Counted from the first letter of the stretch, positions 1 to 7,955 are shown. The stretch is DNA of 64,000 bases from UBA1351 sp965140555 (GCA_965140555.1 OZ223256.1:62001-126000), one strand, 5' to 3'. The notes: generated from the letters alone by a model not told the origin. Program-made: numbers and translations.

Positions 1-342
1 CAAAGGACCGATAGGAATGGCAATAAATTCTGACGATTCTACCGCCTCAACATGACAGTTTATGTTTCTGTCTTGAATTAATTCCAGATCGCCCATTGCC
101 GAAAAATCTCTGTAGAATTTCAAAAGAACGGATTTACCGTTTTCAAAGTCATAGGTCACTTTTACTTTCCCTTTTACAAGCATGTACAATACTTCTAATT
201 CATCTCCTGCATGAAGAATAAACTCGCCTTTCTCAAAGCGATAAAGTCGCATAGTCGGTACCAAATCTTCTCCAAATATTTCGTCTATATTGTTTTTTTG
301 TATATACATTGTCATGATTGACGCATCATTGATTTGTTTCAT
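1..342 (-). CDS. Crp/Fnr-family regulator, N-terminal part (truncated by window edge)
   Basis: Reading leftward from an ATG at 342, with GGAGGG five bases upstream, an uninterrupted frame runs off the window edge (114 codons seen). The visible part looks like a cyclic-nucleotide-binding (cupin-like) effector domain of a Crp/Fnr transcription factor: it has the HAGDELEVLYMLVKGKVKV strand-turn pattern around residues 44-62 and a GDLELI segment near residue 87. The DNA-binding helix-turn-helix would lie outside the window, so family assignment rests on the sensor half only. No N-terminal cysteine cluster is seen, so it does not look like a classical Fnr iron-sulfur sensor. It is divergent from the HAD phosphatase gene and shares an intergenic inverted repeat with it. 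Confidence 0.75.
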   Translation of the reverse strand, partial: MKQINDASIMTMYIQKNNIDEIFGEDLVPTMRLYRFEKGEFILHAGDELEVLYMLVKGKVKVTYDFENGKSVLLKFYRDFSAMGDLELIQDRNINCHVEAVESSEFIAIPIGPL

Positions 343-380
343 TTTTCCCTCCATAATGACATATGTCCTATCCTTTGGCA

Positions 381-412
381 CAAGTTTATGATATCCTAAT
401 CCCATAAACTTG
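381..412. promoter_or_regulatory. Inverted repeat in divergent promoter region
   Basis: CAAGTTTATG (381-390) and CATAAACTTG (403-412) form a perfect 10-bp inverted repeat with a 12-bp centre. On the minus strand it overlaps a plausible promoter for the Crp/Fnr gene (TTTACA at 411-416, 17-bp spacer, TATCAT). It could be an autoregulatory operator for the adjacent Crp/Fnr regulator, or a hairpin; the sequence differs from the classical TGTGA-N6-TCACA site. Confidence 0.5.
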
Positions 413-436
413 TAAACACACAATTAGGAGGACATG

Positions 437-1120
437 ATGAACTACGAACTGCTACTTTTTGATGTTGATGATACACTTTTTGACTTTAAGCAATCCGAGA
501 AAATCGCCTTCACAAAAACCTTGTCACCTTATCTCTCTTCTGATGACGCGTCTAGTTATTATACGCTATATCACCAGATTAATAAAGCGTTATGGAAACG
601 TTTTGAGATCGGTGAACTTACTCAAGACTACATTAAAATCGAACGCTTCCGACAACTCGCAGATGCAATAAATATTCAGGTTAATCCGGAAGCCTTTGCT
701 CATGAATACATGACCAATCTTTCCTACGCATCTATTCTCTATGACGAAACCGAGTCCCTTTTGGACACCTTATCCAAATCACATCGTTTGGCCATTATCA
801 CCAATGGATTAACAATGGTACAAACCCGTCGTGTGCGACAATCTGTTGTGGCCCACTATTTTGAAACTATTGTAATTAGTGAAGAAATCGGTTTATCCAA
901 GCCTCAACCAGATATATTCAGCCATACCCTCTCCCTTATTGACCCTGTTAAAAAGAGCAAAATTTTGATGATTGGCGACGGACTTTCTTCGGATATCTTA
1001 GGCGGCAACAACTTCGGAATTGACACGTGTTGGTACAACCCCCTATCTAAACCAAATACAACCAAGGCTGTACCTACTTATGAAATCCAATCTCTCTTTG
1101 ACCTATATACTATCGTTTAA
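437..1120 (+). CDS. HAD-superfamily hydrolase, YjjG/YfnB-type (nucleotidase-like)
   Basis: This 227-residue protein has all the HAD phosphatase motifs: the nucleophile motif DVDDTLFDF near the N-terminus, a motif II threonine in IITNGL (about residue 118), the motif III lysine in GLSKPQPDIF (about 153), and the motif IV acidic pair in MIGDGLSSDI (about 178). The cap is alpha-helical (C1 type). Length and the DDTLFDF start resemble YjjG/YfnB house-cleaning pyrimidine 5'-nucleotidases; substrate is inferred only. Two in-frame ATGs occur at 434 and 437. AGGAGG at 426-431 spaces better to the second, which I use. The gene stands alone and ends at a strong hairpin. Confidence 0.8.
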   Translation: MNYELLLFDVDDTLFDFKQSEKIAFTKTLSPYLSSDDASSYYTLYHQINKALWKRFEIGELTQDYIKIERFRQLADAINIQVNPEAFAHEYMTNLSYASILYDETESLLDTLSKSHRLAIITNGLTMVQTRRVRQSVVAHYFETIVISEEIGLSKPQPDIFSHTLSLIDPVKKSKILMIGDGLSSDILGGNNFGIDTCWYNPLSKPNTTKAVPTYEIQSLFDLYTIV

Positions 1121-1130
1121 GCTGGATTTG

Positions 1131-1175
1131 AAAGACGGTTAGCTCCCATTTAAGAGAACTAACCGTCTTTTTTCT
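1131..1175. terminator. Bidirectional Rho-independent terminator
   Basis: AAAGACGGTTAG (1131-1142) pairs perfectly with CTAACCGTCTTT (1159-1170), followed by a T-run on the plus strand and on the minus strand by TTTCAAATCC. It lies between the convergent HAD and MarR genes and probably serves both. Confidence 0.85.
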
Positions 1176-1180
1176 ATATC

Positions 1181-1606
1181 TTACTCATCTTTAAGAATTT
1201 TATATAATATTCGATATAACATGGCTGCTTCTTCCGCTGTCAAATTTAGACTTTCACTCATTTTAAGGGGTATCGACGACGCTTCTTCTTTTAATTGTCG
1301 ACCGACTTCTGTCAAATGAACATTAACACTCCGTTCATCTTCAATGGATCGCTGCCGTTTCACATACCCTAAGGCTTCTAATCGCTTGACAACCGGTGTA
1401 ATTGTTCCCGAATCCAAATAGAGTCGCTCACCTAGTTGTTTCACACTCATCACCTCATGTTCCCACAATACCATCATCGTAATATATTGGGTATATGTTA
1501 ATTTAATATGATCCAAAAAAGGTTTATAGCGTTTAACAATTTCCTTTGAACAGGCATATAAAGGAAAACATAATTGATTCTCTAATTTTAGAACATCCTC
1601 GTTCAT
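1181..1606 (-). CDS. MarR-family regulator, OhrR-like organic-peroxide sensor
   Basis: The 141-residue protein is a winged-helix MarR regulator. The N-terminal LENQLCFPLYACSKE segment places a cysteine at residue 13, where OhrR proteins carry the reactive peroxide-sensing cysteine, and LTYTQYITMMVLWEHE and LDSGTITPVVKRLEALGYV are close to OhrR recognition-helix sequence. In the OhrR family, oxidation of this cysteine releases DNA. No ohr peroxidase gene is visible in the window, which is unusual. It lies 111 bp downstream of an ABC-2 exporter operon on the same strand and has its own promoter and candidate operator. A generic MarR function cannot be excluded. Confidence 0.8.
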   Translation of the reverse strand: MNEDVLKLENQLCFPLYACSKEIVKRYKPFLDHIKLTYTQYITMMVLWEHEVMSVKQLGERLYLDSGTITPVVKRLEALGYVKRQRSIEDERSVNVHLTEVGRQLKEEASSIPLKMSESLNLTAEEAAMLYRILYKILKDE

Positions 1607-1645
1607 CGGTTCACTCCTATCTTTCTACACACCAGAACTACTGCC

Positions 1646-1701
1646 TTAACAAGTTAAGAATAGCACGATGCCCCTATTTATGTCAAGCACAATTGAATTG
1701 T
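1646..1701 (-). promoter_or_regulatory. Promoter with OhrR-type operator for the MarR/OhrR gene
   Basis: Read on the minus strand, TTGACA (1681-1686) and TATTCT (1657-1662) are separated by 18 bp. Directly upstream of the -35 lies a 13-bp palindrome ACAATT-N-AATTGT (1689-1701), which matches the core of the B. subtilis OhrR operator (TACAATT-AATTGTA). A second palindrome, TTAAC-TT-GTTAA (1646-1657), abuts the -10 and would cover the transcription start. The two sites suggest autoregulation; this is inference from sequence. Confidence 0.65.
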
Positions 1702-1717
1702 TTAATTATTGTCGATG

Positions 1718-2506
1718 TTAATACACATCCAACGTTGATGCTTCACGTGCCTTACGCTCAATAGCAATAAACATATAATAGCCAATCAGCAGATAGCAAC
1801 AGCCAATCAGAAATTCCTGCCCAATTAACCCCCAAAACACACTATCTATCGGGTGGTCAATCAAATATCTAGACGCCTCAATCCCTCGTGTAACGGGTAT
1901 AATCATTGATATAACACGAATAAATCCCGGTAAATTACTAAGGGCTACATTTGCTCCGGTAACAAAGGTCATACCTAAAATCCCCACATTCATAAAAAGA
2001 CTCACATCTCGTATGACCATTGCAAGGCTACCAAAGGCCATACCAAACGCTATCGCTGCAAACATAGACACTATAACGGTCAACACAAAGGCCTGAATCG
2101 GAAAATTTGCAATGGATACGTGAAAAATCGGTACGGCTATAAAAAAGCCAATAAGTGATATAAAAACAGCGTCTACAATATGCATAACGGAACGACTGAT
2201 AAACATAAAAAATCGATTGGTAGGTGTAGCTAATATAATCTGCAATGTTCCATTATCTCTTTCCCGCCCCATAGCAAGTCCTGCTCCGAGAAACACCGGA
2301 AAGACACTTGTAATAAATACATTACCTATAATCCATCGCAACATATCCTCACTTCCATATGCATTAAGGGCAACATAACAGAAGAACAGCATACTCGATA
2401 GCGGTGATAGAACCTTCGTAATTAAAATAACTTTTAAATCCATTATGGCATACATAGACTTATAACTCATAATCACTTGATTTATAAAACGTTGTACAGC
2501 TTCCAT
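1718..2506 (-). CDS. ABC-2 type exporter permease (second permease)
   Basis: The 262-residue protein has about six hydrophobic segments and the layout of ABC-2 family permeases: an N-terminal cytoplasmic helix, then the GRERDNGTLQIILATPTNR loop (residues 79-97) that follows TM2 in drug and polysaccharide exporters. Its ATG overlaps the stop of the upstream permease (TAATG), so the two are translationally coupled. It probably forms a heterodimer with that permease, driven by the ATPase two genes upstream. Substrate is unknown; drug or peptide export is the usual role of such NatA/DrrA-type systems. Confidence 0.8.
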   Translation of the reverse strand: MEAVQRFINQVIMSYKSMYAIMDLKVILITKVLSPLSSMLFFCYVALNAYGSEDMLRWIIGNVFITSVFPVFLGAGLAMGRERDNGTLQIILATPTNRFFMFISRSVMHIVDAVFISLIGFFIAVPIFHVSIANFPIQAFVLTVIVSMFAAIAFGMAFGSLAMVIRDVSLFMNVGILGMTFVTGANVALSNLPGFIRVISMIIPVTRGIEASRYLIDHPIDSVFWGLIGQEFLIGCCYLLIGYYMFIAIERKAREASTLDVY

Positions 2507-3276
2507 TATATCACCCCCAATGATCCTGTTTCTCTGAACATTTGTGTCATTCGTCGATAGACAAAAAACGAAATAACAAAATAAATAACTGTGAGACTCC
2601 CTAGGATGGTAAATTCATGCATTAAAACCGTCATATTCTGGGTTTCAATACATTGTCGCAAGACTTTAATTGCCCATGTCGGTGTCAATATATAAGAAAT
2701 AGGAAGAACCCATTTAGGCAACAATGTTAATGGAAAAAGCAAACCTGTCACAATAAAAATAGGAAATTCCGCTGTATTGGCAAGCATCCGCGCCTGCCTT
2801 GATATTGCAAAAACAGCAGCTAACATAATTGCAATCGCAACACAACTTATTACTACCAGCAATAAGGCCACTGCAAAAAGGAATGGATGTTCCACACCAA
2901 ATCGCTGACCGGATATAATTATAATAAACAAATACCCGTTAATTGTTGAAATAAGAGAAATCACAACTGCACCTACAATTTTACCTGATATGATTGTTTG
3001 AAACGATGTCGGCATAACATTCATAAGTTCCAATGTTCCCATCCGACGTTCTCTGGCGATGGCTTGACCGGAACTGAATATGATAGAACTCCACAAATTC
3101 ATCATCCCGGTACCAAGTACAATATATTCAATAAAATTTTCTTTTCCTGATTCACGAAACATCAAGTACATTAATGTTCCGTATAATACCGGTTGCACAA
3201 ATAAAATAAATCGGGTTAAATTGGATGTTAAGTCACGTTTGATTTGAAAACGCATCGCTACCCAAAATGAATGCAT
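2506..3276 (-). CDS. ABC-2 type exporter permease (first permease)
   Basis: The 256-residue membrane protein has the ABC-2 fold: a cytoplasmic N-terminus (MRFQIKRDLTSNLTRFILFVQPVLYG), then GQAIARERRMGTLELMNVMPTS after TM2 and four further hydrophobic stretches. A TTG lies 15 bases upstream of the ATG, but GGAGG is eight bases before the ATG, and the TTG sits inside that ribosome site. Start at 3276 is therefore preferred. The ATG follows the ATPase stop directly. It shares weak overall similarity of layout with its neighbour permease, consistent with a heterodimeric exporter. Confidence 0.8.
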   Translation of the reverse strand: MHSFWVAMRFQIKRDLTSNLTRFILFVQPVLYGTLMYLMFRESGKENFIEYIVLGTGMMNLWSSIIFSSGQAIARERRMGTLELMNVMPTSFQTIISGKIVGAVVISLISTINGYLFIIIISGQRFGVEHPFLFAVALLLVVISCVAIAIMLAAVFAISRQARMLANTAEFPIFIVTGLLFPLTLLPKWVLPISYILTPTWAIKVLRQCIETQNMTVLMHEFTILGSLTVIYFVISFFVYRRMTQMFRETGSLGVI

Positions 3277-3277
3277 A

Positions 3278-4249
3278 TTATTCGCCTCCAATCAATTGAA
3301 GATATGTATCTTCAAGAGTTGACTCTCTTGGCGTTATTGCAAGCACGTGAATTGACTCAAATAGATGAATCATATCATGAATCACCTGCATCGGTTGTTC
3401 ACATTGTATTTCTAAACGTTGGTGCATATCAACATCTTTAAGAAATGCCTCTTTGACACAGTGATGCCTTTTGACTCTATCCATATGTTCCTGATTAATG
3501 CCTAAGGCATCCACATTGACAACATGGAAGGATTGATAACGTTTTTTGATATTCGTCGGTGTATCTTGCTCTATGATACGCCCCTTTTTCATAATGGCAA
3601 TGCGCTGACTCAGCTCATCAGCCTCCATCATATAATGTGTTGTAAGAAGAATTGTTTTACCAATCGATTGTAGGTATCGAACGGTTTGTCTTAGCTCTAA
3701 AGCTCCTACCGGATCTAAACCAATTGTCGGTTCATCTAGAAAAATTATCTCAGGGTCATTGAGCAGGCCTCTAGCAATTTGAAGTCGTTGTTTCATTCCT
3801 TTTGAATAATTTTCAACTTTATCATCTGCACGCTCTTTCAAATGCACCAATTCTAGAATTTCATCAATCCTTTTCTCCTTTTCTTTTTTTGTTAATTTAT
3901 ACAAATCCGCAAAATAACTTAGATTTTCTCTTCCTGTTAACCGCCAATACAGGCTTCGCTCTCCACCAAGGACAAAATTAATACGTGAGCGTATTTGTTT
4001 TTCATCACCTACCGGGTTCATACCGAAAATTCTTACTTGACCTGAGGTCGGTAGTAATAATGTCGATAAGATTTTGATTGTGGTTGTTTTTCCCGCACCG
4101 TTTTCACCTAATAGACCGAACACTTCGCCTTTATGAATCTCAAAATTAATACCTCTTAATGCTTCAAATTCAGTTTTTTCACGTTTGAAAATACCTTTTT
4201 TCCCGGTATAGATACGACGTAGATTATCAACAGTAATTAATGTCTCCAT
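3278..4249 (-). CDS. ABC transporter ATPase, NatA/DrrA-type exporter subunit
   Basis: This 323-residue cytoplasmic ATPase shows Walker A GLLGENGAGKTTTIK, the ABC signature YSKGMKQRLQIARGLL, Walker B IIFLDEPTIGLD and the H-loop TTHYMMEA. The C-terminal 100 residues form the accessory domain usual in DrrA-type exporters. An upstream ATG-like codon would add 12 residues, but GAGGGGG sits just before the ATG at 4249, so that start is used. It heads the three-gene exporter operon; the MarR/OhrR-like gene follows downstream, raising the possibility of regulation linked to oxidative or toxic compounds. Confidence 0.88.
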   Translation of the reverse strand: METLITVDNLRRIYTGKKGIFKREKTEFEALRGINFEIHKGEVFGLLGENGAGKTTTIKILSTLLLPTSGQVRIFGMNPVGDEKQIRSRINFVLGGERSLYWRLTGRENLSYFADLYKLTKKEKEKRIDEILELVHLKERADDKVENYSKGMKQRLQIARGLLNDPEIIFLDEPTIGLDPVGALELRQTVRYLQSIGKTILLTTHYMMEADELSQRIAIMKKGRIIEQDTPTNIKKRYQSFHVVNVDALGINQEHMDRVKRHHCVKEAFLKDVDMHQRLEIQCEQPMQVIHDMIHLFESIHVLAITPRESTLEDTYLQLIGGE

Positions 4250-4336
4250 AGATACCCCCTCTATTTTTACAAGTAATATTATCATAATTTATGTTATAAT
4301 ACAACTTCATTCTCTATATTCTATTTATAAATCATG

Positions 4337-4500
4337 ACCACCCGTAAAACGGGTGGTTTGCTCCACCCCTATAAGGGGTTGTTACCGGCCAGCGCCTCAA
4401 GACGCTGGCTTTCACTTCGTTCAAGCTACACTGCCTTTGCCACTTTCGCCTGACCCTAAAGGGTCCTTTGTATTACTCGCTATCCCTTGAAGGGATCTTC
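4337..4500. repeat. Ladder of short hairpins in the IS200 left end
   Basis: Five short inverted repeats follow one another: ACCACCCG/CGGGTGGT (4337-4357), ACCCCT-ATA-AGGGGT (about 4365-4380), CCAGCG/CGCTGG (about 4389-4408), GACCCT-AA-AGGGTC (about 4452-4465) and ATCCCTT-G-AAGGGAT (about 4482-4496). The first is the likely transposase-recognition hairpin. The others may insulate the transposase from outside transcription or fold the mRNA end, as known for IS200. Confidence 0.65.
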
Positions 4501-4935
4501 ATATTCTTTAACACTTAGCTTATCTTTTGTTATATCGTGTTTTTCTTGATCTCGAATATATTTTTGTATCGTAGCCTCGTTGAGTCCTACTGTCGTCACA
4601 TAATATCCCTCTGCCCAAAAATGTCTATTTCCAAATTTATATTTTAGGTTTGCGTGCTTATCGAACATCATAAGCGCACTCTTCCCTTTTAAATACCCCA
4701 TGAAACTTGAGACACTTATTTTAGGTGGTATACTCACTAGCAGATGGACATGATCTTTCATCATATGACCTTCGATTATCTCGACTCCCTTGTATCTACA
4801 CAATGTTCTTATTATCTCTTTTAACGACTCCCTGTATTGATTATAAATAATTTTCCGTCTATACTTAGGAGTGAACACTATGTGATATTTGCACATCCAT
4901 TTTGTTCGTGCTAAACTATTAGCCTTATTTGCCAT
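4480..4935 (-). CDS. tnpA: IS200-type Y1 tyrosine transposase TnpA
   Basis: The roughly 150-residue protein is a complete Y1 HUH transposase. The metal-binding motif appears as HVHLLVSIPP (about residue 62-71) and the catalytic tyrosine as YIRDQEKHD (about 125). MCKYHIVFTPKYRRKIIY near the N-terminus is characteristic of the family. These enzymes excise and insert single-stranded DNA by hairpin recognition at element ends. The ATG of MANKANS at 4935, nine bases inside an upstream ATG (4944), follows AAAGGTGATTTTA. Length and motifs are intact, so the element may still be active. Confidence 0.85.
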   Translation of the reverse strand: MANKANSLARTKWMCKYHIVFTPKYRRKIIYNQYRESLKEIIRTLCRYKGVEIIEGHMMKDHVHLLVSIPPKISVSSFMGYLKGKSALMMFDKHANLKYKFGNRHFWAEGYYVTTVGLNEATIQKYIRDQEKHDITKDKLSVKEYEDPFKG

Positions 4936-5085
4936 TAAAATCACCTTTCTTTTTTAAATATACTGTAGCCTGAACAACTTCAGTATACCGAAAGGTGATT
5001 TTTTTGTACAACAATCGACGCGCACCCGTATAACGGGTGGTTTAGTGTTTCGCACGCTTCGCGAGCTCAACTGACTAAAGTCTAT

Positions 5086-5116
5086 AACAAAAAAAGAAGC
5101 ACCGTTGTGCTTCTTT
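5086..5116 (-). terminator. Rho-independent terminator of the DEAD-box helicase gene
   Basis: AAAGAAGCAC (5093-5102) pairs with GTGCTTCTTT (5107-5116) around a four-base loop. On the minus strand the stem is followed by a run of T. It ends the helicase transcript just short of the IS element's right end. Confidence 0.85.
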
Positions 5117-5120
5117 CCTC

Positions 5121-6683
5121 CTAAAGACCTAATCGATGACGAATGCGGTCCATCAAACTTAATTTTTTTCCTTCTTTTCGAGCCTGCAGCTTCTTGTTTA
5201 CCAAGTCCATATCAAAGCCATTCGCCGACTGTCTAACCGGTTTTTCTGTTGGCTCAACAGACTTTTGTATCGGTTTTTGCGACACTGATTTTACCTGAAC
5301 ATCTTTGCTGTGCGTCATTTTTTCTTGAGATACTTTTGACTGCATTGATTTTGGATGTACAGAGGTCCCTTCATTGGATGCCTTCTTATGATTGTTCGTG
5401 TGATGATTTGTGTGGTGATTCGTTGCATTCGCTTCTTTATTTTTGTTCGTCTTCCTATTGTTGCTACTTTTTTTGTTTCCATCCTTTGACGGCGTCTCTC
5501 CTTTTGAAGCAGAAGGTTCTTTCCACAATGCCTTATTGGCATTAAGCATCTTCTCTGCTATATATGCATCCGTAGGCAAAGGCTCTTCTTCAATAAGTTT
5601 CCCCACATGTTCTTCAATCGCATAGAGCGTCATGACATCATCTGTCGTTACCATGTTAACGGCAACCCCATCATGACCGGCTCTTCCTGTCCGACCAATA
5701 CGATGTACATAACTATCTAAATCTTCCGGTATGTCATGGTTAATCACTAAACTTAAATCATCCACATGTATACCTCGAGCTGCTACATCCGTTGCTACTA
5801 ATATACGTACTTTTCCGGACTTGAACTGTTCAATCGTACGCATTCGCTTATTTTGTGAAATCGCTCCATGTAAACCGGCAACATTCAAATGATGGTGTTG
5901 CAGGGATTTTGTAACGCGATCCACTTCATCGCGTGTATTACAAAAAATCAAAGCACTTTCCGGCTGATACGCCTTAATCACTCGTTCCAATTGTTGTCGT
6001 TTTTCTCGACGCTCGACTCTATAATATAATTGTTTGATTGCATCTACTGTCTTTGTTTCAGAAGCAAATTCAATAATCTCAGGATGGTTCATATAGCGCC
6101 CTGCAAGGCGCTTCGCATCTTCCGGCATCGTCGCACTAAAGAGCAACGTCATCCGTTCCCTTGGTAAAAACTTAATGATTTTGATGATTTGGGGATAGAA
6201 TCCCATATCCAACATACGATCCGCTTCATCTAATACAAGATACTCAATTTGATCCACCTTTAACTGCTTGTGTGTCAGATGGTCAAGGACACGCCCCGGT
6301 GTACCGGTCACTATGGAGACCCCGTTATGTAGTTGCTTTTTCTCCGTTTCAATACTATGCTGCCCATAAACAACCGCCGTCTTCATCGAACAAAATTCAC
6401 CCATTTGCCTGATTTCTTCATCGACTTGTACAGCTAGTTCTCGAGTCGGTGATAAAATCAATGCCTGTGGATGTTTTTTTGTATGGTCGACACGTTGAAT
6501 AATCGGCAATCCAAAAGCTCCGGTTTTACCACTACCGGTTTTTGATTTTACAATAAGATCATTTCCTGCCAATACATGTGGAATGGATGCCTTTTGTACC
6601 TCCGTGGGCTCAGAGAACCCCATTTTCGTAACACTTTTAACAATCTCTTCATTAAGCCCAAGCTCTTTAAACTGATTCTCCAT
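5121..6683 (-). CDS. DEAD-box ATP-dependent RNA helicase
   Basis: The 520-residue protein carries the full DEAD-box set: Q motif FSEPTEVQ (23-30), Walker A SKTGSGKT with Lys53, PTREL, TPGR, DEAD (about 150), SAT, and the motif VI sequence HRIGRTGR. It unwinds structured RNA, probably in ribosome assembly, mRNA decay or cold adaptation, like CshA/DeaD. The C-terminal 130 residues are low complexity, rich in Lys, Asn, Ser, Thr and His, and end in a basic tail, as in RNA-binding tails of these helicases. The ATG at 6683 follows AGAGGAT; the codon before it is TTG. Single-gene unit with its own terminator. Confidence 0.9.
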   Translation of the reverse strand: MENQFKELGLNEEIVKSVTKMGFSEPTEVQKASIPHVLAGNDLIVKSKTGSGKTGAFGLPIIQRVDHTKKHPQALILSPTRELAVQVDEEIRQMGEFCSMKTAVVYGQHSIETEKKQLHNGVSIVTGTPGRVLDHLTHKQLKVDQIEYLVLDEADRMLDMGFYPQIIKIIKFLPRERMTLLFSATMPEDAKRLAGRYMNHPEIIEFASETKTVDAIKQLYYRVERREKRQQLERVIKAYQPESALIFCNTRDEVDRVTKSLQHHHLNVAGLHGAISQNKRMRTIEQFKSGKVRILVATDVAARGIHVDDLSLVINHDIPEDLDSYVHRIGRTGRAGHDGVAVNMVTTDDVMTLYAIEEHVGKLIEEEPLPTDAYIAEKMLNANKALWKEPSASKGETPSKDGNKKSSNNRKTNKNKEANATNHHTNHHTNNHKKASNEGTSVHPKSMQSKVSQEKMTHSKDVQVKSVSQKPIQKSVEPTEKPVRQSANGFDMDLVNKKLQARKEGKKLSLMDRIRHRLGL

Positions 6684-6784
6684 CAATATCCTCTCGCATT
6701 CTCTATAATTTCTGTCACTTCGTTGTTATACCATATTCCTCTAATGTTTGATGTTCTCCTCCTAAATCCACATGGCAGCCACTT

Positions 6785-7246
6785 CTAAACCTCACTCATA
6801 TATAATATGCTTCTCAATAAATGTCCGTTAAATTCAAAGATCAAAGCATCATCATCACGATTATATTCCAAACAATCACTGTACTCTTTAGAAGGCTCAC
6901 CATAAGCCTCTATAACTTCAGATTTACGCATACCAATGGTAATTCCGCGACTGGTTTTCACTTCTTTTCCCATAATAATAGAGTCCGTAAGTTTAAAATA
7001 TCTTAATCTCGGTACGCGATCGACCATGGGTTTGATATAGAATTCCACCTCTAATCCGGAGGTTTCTATGCCTTCAAAAAGCGGACGGCTACCATTAATA
7101 ATCATATCCTCATGAATCATGTCCAGTGACCTTCCTGTATGAAAGACATCTTCAAATTCTTCAAAGGTCATATCTTTGTGAATACCACAATTCAATTTAA
7201 AATCCGTTCGATTTAGTGTGTTTATGTTTTCTCTTGACATACTCAT
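6785..7246 (-). CDS. Uncharacterised 153-residue protein
   Basis: I do not recognise a named family. The protein is soluble, acidic to neutral and mixed alpha/beta. The segment RGITIGMRKSEVIEAYGEPSKEYSD (about 103-127) resembles the SmpA/OmlA-like pattern in which G-x-T/S-xxE-V-x-x-x-Y/F-G-x-P appears in small repeat proteins that act in lipoprotein or surface contexts, but there is no signal peptide here. GTG at 7249 precedes ATG at 7246; AAAGGA upstream fits either, and the ATG is used. Stands alone between the helicase and a small membrane protein. Confidence 0.6.
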   Translation of the reverse strand: MSMSRENINTLNRTDFKLNCGIHKDMTFEEFEDVFHTGRSLDMIHEDMIINGSRPLFEGIETSGLEVEFYIKPMVDRVPRLRYFKLTDSIIMGKEVKTSRGITIGMRKSEVIEAYGEPSKEYSDCLEYNRDDDALIFEFNGHLLRSILYMSEV

Positions 7247-7390
7247 CACCTGTTCCTTTCTTTTACTGAGGATATGTAATTAACGTTGAGCAACGATGCA
7301 ATTTAAAATCCGCCTCCTGCGCCAAAAGAAGGAATATATACTCTTATTGTACCACAAACATTAAAACGATTCTATATATGGACATATAAA

Positions 7391-7425
7391 AGAACTGTGT
7401 CGCTAAATCCTCCGAGCACAGTTCT
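7391..7425 (-). terminator. Hairpin downstream of the small membrane protein gene
   Basis: AGAACTGTG (7391-7399) and CACAGTTCT (7417-7425) form a perfect 9-bp stem. On the minus strand it is followed by TTTTATAT, a weak U-tract, so it is a likely terminator for the gene at 7460-7669. Confidence 0.55.
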
Positions 7426-7459
7426 CATGTATAACAATTGAGTAACATCCCATAATCCT

Positions 7460-7669
7460 TTAGGAATGTTTTGTTATTCTATTTTCATGAACTTTATATA
7501 CAAATAATGCTCCTGCACTGATGAATAAAATAGCAAGTCCGATAATAGGTCGTATAGAGTCAGAACCAATGTAATTCTCCGGCTGTAATGTGTGACTAGC
7601 ATAAACTTGACCGGTCAACAATAACATAAAAACAAAGGTACCTCCGGTAGCCACTAATCGTTTAATCAT
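7460..7669 (-). CDS. Small exported or membrane protein, 69 residues
   Basis: Translation begins at an ATG preceded by AAGGAGG. The product has a basic start (MIKRLVATGG), a hydrophobic stretch ending in QVYAS that looks like a signal peptide (cleavage possible after VYA), a short polar stretch, a second hydrophobic segment PIIGLAILFISAGALFVYKV, and a basic tail. The N-out/C-in layout is that of a small membrane-anchored surface peptide. No family is recognised. It has a ribosome site and a terminator of its own, which supports a real gene. Confidence 0.65.
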   Translation of the reverse strand: MIKRLVATGGTFVFMLLLTGQVYASHTLQPENYIGSDSIRPIIGLAILFISAGALFVYKVHENRITKHS

Positions 7670-7955
7670 AATAAACCTCCTTAGTATAATTGCCTTGAAC
7701 CTGTTCTTAAACGTATACGCATGTATTCTATAGCAGAAATAAAAACATCAAATATTTCCTAAGCTTATCATACTCCTATTTTGCACAATAATCAAGCAGT
7801 TCATATCAATTATTTGTTTATTTTGTATATAAAATATTATTTTAAATTATATTATAATCATTTAGCATAACTATTTTATCGTTTATTGTATTTTATTATG
7901 CATTTGTACTACATTCTATATCCTATCTCTTGAAATCTATGCTGTTCTATTTGAC
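7670..7955. other. AT-rich intergenic stretch with no gene seen
   Basis: This stretch between the small membrane protein and the flavodiiron terminator is very AT-rich and has stop codons in all frames. I find no convincing promoter, RNA gene or repeat. It presumably holds the promoter of the small membrane protein gene. Confidence 0.5.

Larger units (their letters stand above)
4330..5070 (-). mobile_element. IS200/IS605-family insertion sequence (tnpA only)
   Basis: A single Y1 transposase gene is flanked by matching subterminal hairpins: ACCACCCG-N5-CGGGTGGT at 4337-4357 on the left and CACCCG-N5-CGGGTG at 5023-5039 on the right. There are no terminal inverted repeats or target duplication, as expected for this family. 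The right tip is probably the TCAA at 5067-5070, as in IS608-type elements; the left tip (about 4330) is uncertain. No tnpB/iscB gene is present. The element sits between the ABC exporter promoter region and the terminator of the DEAD-box helicase gene, apparently without breaking a gene. Confidence 0.8.

Noticed and set aside
1718..4249. ABC exporter and OhrR-like gene as one regulated peroxide-export operon
   Set aside because: They share strand and order but a 111-bp gap with a strong internal promoter separates them; linked control is only a hypothesis.
4380..4480. IS200 left-end hairpins as a riboswitch or ncRNA
   Set aside because: Hairpins of this kind are expected at IS200 ends, and no aptamer-like sequence is seen.
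5249..5625. Several overlapping open frames on both strands within the DEAD-box gene tail
   Set aside because: They arise from low-complexity Lys/Asn/His codons of the helicase tail and lack ribosome sites.
7670..7955. AT-rich gap as an origin of replication or ncRNA
   Set aside because: No DnaA-box cluster, repeat or RNA-like structure was found.
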